This document shows positions 14,765-16,513 of a DNA stretch of 16,513 nt, piece after piece. A model generated the notes under the pieces. That model saw only the letters and a list, made by a program, of their open reading frames with translations, ran no database searches and was not told where the DNA came from. Source of the DNA: Sabulitectum sp964571965 (GTDB taxonomy: Bacteria > Fermentibacterota > Fermentibacteria > Fermentibacterales > JCC-6); assembly GCA_964571965.1 (NCBI GenBank), contig CAZNFQ010000044.1, positions 1 to 16,513 of the forward strand, in the 5' to 3' direction. How positions within the stretch are numbered: position 1 is the stretch's first letter; the number at the start of each line of letters is the position of its first letter. Position numbers and translations under genes: made by a program.

Positions 14765-15627
14765 TGAAGCTCCCGGAGCCCCGAATCGTGAACGATGGTC
14801 CTTATCTGTTTCACCCTGTTCATGGTGTAGAGGTGAATTCCTGCCACACCGTTATCCACAAGGTCCGCCACCTGCTTCGTGGCGTACTCAACCCCGGCAC
14901 TGGCAAGGGCTTCAGGGTCGCTGGAATACCTGTCGAACAGACTCAGAAGCCCTGCAGGCACCGAAACCCTGCACATCATAAGAATACGCTTTATCTGGTT
15001 GTAGTTCAGTATGGGCATTATTCCCGGGATCACCGGTACTTTTATGCCCAGGGAATCTGCCCTCTCCATAAAATCATAAAAGATCCTGTTATCGAAGAAG
15101 AGCTGGCTTATGAGGAATTCGGCACCGGCGTCCACCTTCTTTTTGAGATGGCCCAGGTCAGAGCTGATCCGCGGAGACTCGAAGTGACCTTCAGGGTATG
15201 CGGCGGCTCCGATGCAGAACCCTCCACGCCGCCGGATGTGCGTTACCAGTTCACTGGCGTAGCAGTAGTCGAGGCAGAGGGGTTTTTCACCCTCTGGAAT
15301 GTCCCCTCTAAGGGCCAGGATATTGGTAATTCCACGCTTTTCCAGTTTGTCAAGGAGTTCAGACACCTCGGAAGTGGTCTGTCCTATGCAGGTTACGTGG
15401 GCAAGGGATTCGCAGCCGTACTCGTCCCTCACCCTGGAGGCTATCTCCACGGTTCTTTCAACTGTATGCCCCTGGGATGCATAGGTAACACTTACGAATG
15501 AGGGGCTGATGTCCTGAAGTCCGGAAAGGGTTCTGAAAACCGTTTTCAGACTGTTCCCGGGTTTGGGAGGAAACACCTCCAGAGATAAAACCGGCTTTTC
15601 CCAATTGTATAGATCCGCGATTCTCAA
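14761..15627 (-). CDS. metF: 5,10-methylenetetrahydrofolate reductase
   Basis: It reduces 5,10-methylenetetrahydrofolate to 5-methyltetrahydrofolate with an FAD cofactor, feeding MetH. Family marks are LSLEVFPPK (the Glu is the catalytic acid near residue 17), FVSVTYASQGHTVERT, HVTCIGQT, NILALRGDIP, IGAAAYPEGH, FLISQLFFDN, IPGIMPI and GIHLYTMNR near the end. The start is set at TTG 15625-15627, giving 288 residues, the usual family length, with AAAGGA about 11 bases upstream. The frame stays open to an ATG at 15747, but that 40-residue extension has no ribosome site, matches no MetF region and runs across a strong promoter on the other strand. First gene of the metF-activation domain-metH operon. 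MetF in anaerobes may take electrons from ferredoxin through a partner; no such partner gene is adjacent. Confidence 0.93.
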   Translation of the reverse strand: MRIADLYNWEKPVLSLEVFPPKPGNSLKTVFRTLSGLQDISPSFVSVTYASQGHTVERTVEIASRVRDEYGCESLAHVTCIGQTTSEVSELLDKLEKRGITNILALRGDIPEGEKPLCLDYCYASELVTHIRRRGGFCIGAAAYPEGHFESPRISSDLGHLKKKVDAGAEFLISQLFFDNRIFYDFMERADSLGIKVPVIPGIMPILNYNQIKRILMMCRVSVPAGLLSLFDRYSSDPEALASAGVEYATKQVADLVDNGVAGIHLYTMNRVKQIRTIVHDSGLRELQ

Positions 15628-15706
15628 AACAGAAACATTCCTTTGCTGAAAGAAGTTAATACGCAGCCTGCGAAAATAATCGAATAGAGGCGGCAGAAAC
15701 AGTTCA

Positions 15707-15735
15707 TTGACAGAAACGGAGAGCAGGTTTATTAT
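15707..15735 (+). promoter_or_regulatory. Strong sigma70-type promoter for the leader/UPF0280 operon
   Basis: TTGACA (15707-15712, perfect) and TATTAT (15730-15735, five of six) are separated by exactly 17 bases. Transcription would begin near 15742. No gene on the plus strand upstream could otherwise need the terminator at 15843-15870, which supports a start here. Confidence 0.72.
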
Positions 15736-15741
15736 TCCAGC

Positions 15742-15870
15742 CAGCATCAGGAGTAACCCCGGAAAGGGGACGCCAACCGAGACGCAGGTCCACGGTGGCT
15801 GGCTTCAGGCCGATGTGCGGGAACACCCGAAAACACCTGCCCCCGCTCTGCTGATGCAGGGCGGTTTTTT
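15742..15870 (+). promoter_or_regulatory. Structured 5' leader with terminator, candidate riboswitch of unrecognised class
   Basis: Between promoter and terminator lie about 100 bases with helices I can draw by hand. CCCC (15757-15760) pairs with GGGG (15766-15769) around GGAAA. CGGG (15818-15821) pairs with CCCG (15826-15829) around AACA. A closing helix pairs GCAGGT (15784-15789) with ACCTGC (15835-15840). CCTGC (15836-15840) can instead pair with GCAGG (15856-15860), the 3' arm of the terminator. This gives the two-state logic of a transcriptional off-switch: closing helix formed, terminator free; closing helix open, terminator disrupted. Downstream genes point to a methionine-related ligand (SAM, SAH, methionine, cobalamin or folate), but the sequence fits no riboswitch consensus I know well. 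Confidence 0.5.
15843..15870 (+). terminator. Intrinsic terminator within the leader
   Basis: CCGCTCTGC (15843-15851) pairs with GCAGGGCGG (15856-15864) over nine positions including one G-U, with loop TGAT, followed by six T (15865-15870). It lies between the promoter at 15707-15735 and the ribosome site at 15873-15878, so it is placed for attenuation. Confidence 0.82.
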
Positions 15871-15884
15871 GTAAGGAGAGCATT

Positions 15885-16007
15885 TTGAAGAACAGAACCG
15901 AAACTCCAGTGCCGGAATATGCACCCCGGGGCCTCTCCTTATCCTTTCACACCATGTGCATGATGATGCCCGGGCCCTGCGGGGACCGGGAATCACGGGG
16001 AGTATAA
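15885..16007 (+). CDS. Putative Met/Cys-rich leader peptide, 40 codons
   Basis: A TTG at 15885-15887 follows AAGGAG (15873-15878) at a six-base spacing, a strong ribosome site directly after the terminator. The frame reads 40 codons to TAA. The peptide starts MKNRTETPVPEYAPRGLS and has FHTMCMMMPGPCGD near the end: codons 24-28 are Met-Cys-Met-Met-Met and codon 32 is Cys. I recognise no family. A cluster of codons for the pathway's own product, in a short frame 78 bases before a homocysteine-linked gene, is the pattern of an attenuation leader peptide. It could instead be a small functional protein (two Cys) or an artefact. Its stop codon lies in the loop of the hairpin at 15987-16019. Confidence 0.5.
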   Translation: MKNRTETPVPEYAPRGLSLSFHTMCMMMPGPCGDRESRGV

Positions 16008-16019
16008 CCTCCCTTCCCG
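15987..16019 (+). other. Hairpin whose loop holds the leader-peptide stop codon
   Basis: CGGGAA (15987-15992) pairs with TTCCCG (16014-16019) and GGGAG (15998-16002) with CTCCC (16009-16013). The 3' arms are contiguous, the 5' arms are separated by a five-base bulge, and the loop TATAAC contains TAA (16005-16007). No T-run follows, so this is not an intrinsic terminator. A ribosome finishing the leader frame would melt it. The rest of 16008-16085 shows no gene. Confidence 0.45.
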
Positions 16020-16085
16020 TTCCGCCGCAGGGCCTTTCCAGAGGCAGCAGACAATGGAAACAGACCCATAAGCGGAGAAGAGATC

Positions 16086-16513
16086 ATGTACACCGAAAGA
16101 TTTTACAGAAACTGGACTCAGTCCGGCAACCTGAAAACATTCAGGGTGGTTGCCGGAGAGAGCGACCTGCAGATATACGCGGAGAGAGAGCTCAGGCTTC
16201 CTGCCCTTGCCGAATTAAGGAATGTCAGGAAGCGGCTCTGTGAACACATTGCCCTTAATCCCAGGTTCCTAAGATCACTTACGCCCCTTGAAACCGGAAG
16301 TATGGACCCCTTTCTGAAGGAAATGGAAGAGGCGGGAAAGCAATGGAACACGGGCCCCATGGCGGCAGTGGCCGGTGCCATAGCACAGGCTGTGGGGGAA
16401 GAGCTTCTCAAATACTCCCGGACGGTGATAGTAGAAAATGGAGGGGATGTGTGGGCAGCCTCGGAAACTCCCCTTGAATTTCTGATCTACCCGGGAGAAG
16501 ATTCACCACTCTC
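16086..16513 (+). CDS. UPF0280/COG2122 family protein (ApbE-like), C-terminus outside window
   Basis: The ATG at 16086 has GGAG eight bases upstream, and the frame is open for 142 residues to the window edge. Family marks are the start YTERFYRNW, AGESDLQIYAE, SLTPLE, the glycine/alanine-rich NTGPMAAVAGAIAQAVGEEL (near 93-112) and VIVENGGDVWAA (near 118-129), then IYPGEDSPLS. The GPMAAVAGA and VENGGD motifs are the core of UPF0280, which is distantly related to the ApbE flavin transferase fold. COG2122 was genetically tied, with DUF39 and NIL-ferredoxin proteins, to homocysteine formation from aspartate semialdehyde and sulfide in Methanosarcina; those partners might lie just beyond the window. 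Placement divergent from metF-metH agrees with a role in supplying homocysteine. The biochemical activity of the family is not settled. Confidence 0.85.
   Translation, partial: MYTERFYRNWTQSGNLKTFRVVAGESDLQIYAERELRLPALAELRNVRKRLCEHIALNPRFLRSLTPLETGSMDPFLKEMEEAGKQWNTGPMAAVAGAIAQAVGEELLKYSRTVIVENGGDVWAASETPLEFLIYPGEDSPL

Noticed and set aside
14788..15501. 237-codon plus-strand open frame
   Set aside because: It is antisense to metF, with low-complexity, motif-free translation.
15742..15870. Known riboswitch classes in the leader (SAM-I, cobalamin, T-box, c-di-GMP-I)
   Set aside because: There is no SAM-I GGCAACC core and no T-box bulge. The minus strand has GAAGCCAG and GACCTGC, which recall a B12 box, but with an insertion between them and no intact core. 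The GGAAA loop followed by GGACGC faintly recalls c-di-GMP-I, but the remaining conserved bases do not line up. Kept as unassigned.
15956..16243. 95-codon plus-strand frame overlapping the leader and UPF0280 start
   Set aside because: It overlaps UPF0280 out of frame, has no domain, and its arginine-rich translation is typical of a shadow frame.
1..16513. tRNA genes, CRISPR arrays, insertion sequences
   Set aside because: I saw no cloverleaf with a TTCRANNC arm, no regularly spaced direct repeats and no transposase-like frame on either strand.

Overview
The window looks like chromosome from an anaerobic, moderately GC-rich bacterium of the Fibrobacteres-Chlorobi-Bacteroidetes side of the tree, or a related candidate phylum such as Fermentibacteria. 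This is inference. It rests on four large secreted proteins that end in type IX secretion (Por) type C-terminal sorting domains, and on a methionine module typical of anaerobes. I see no tRNA, rRNA, CRISPR array, transposase or phage gene.

Bases 1-9509 (all minus strand) form a surface/secretion block. In transcription order it holds a C39-like cysteine peptidase-fold protein with a golvesin-type domain, a YVTN-type beta-propeller protein, a rho-independent terminator, a second propeller-like protein, an overlapping GT-B glycosyltransferase related to the front half of plant L-arabinokinase, a legumain-like (C13) peptidase with a calcium loop, a UUCG-loop terminator, and the start of a PAS-domain sensor cut by the window edge. 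Bases 9665-11637 (plus strand) hold a small two-helix membrane protein and an ABC exporter half-transporter.

Bases 11638-11912, between convergent genes, are AT-rich and carry two inverted pairs of DnaA-box-like 9-mers.

Bases 11913-16513 form a divergent methionine module. On the minus strand, metF, a free-standing MetH reactivation domain and a short metH overlap one another and supply the last step of methionine synthesis. On the plus strand, a strong sigma70-type promoter (15707-15735) starts a structured leader with an intrinsic terminator, then a 40-codon open frame containing Met-Cys-Met-Met-Met, then a UPF0280/COG2122 protein. That family has been linked to sulfide-dependent homocysteine synthesis in methanogens. 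The leader and the Met/Cys-rich frame are the most novel-looking part of the window: they suggest feedback control of homocysteine supply by methionine, cysteine, SAM or a related signal.
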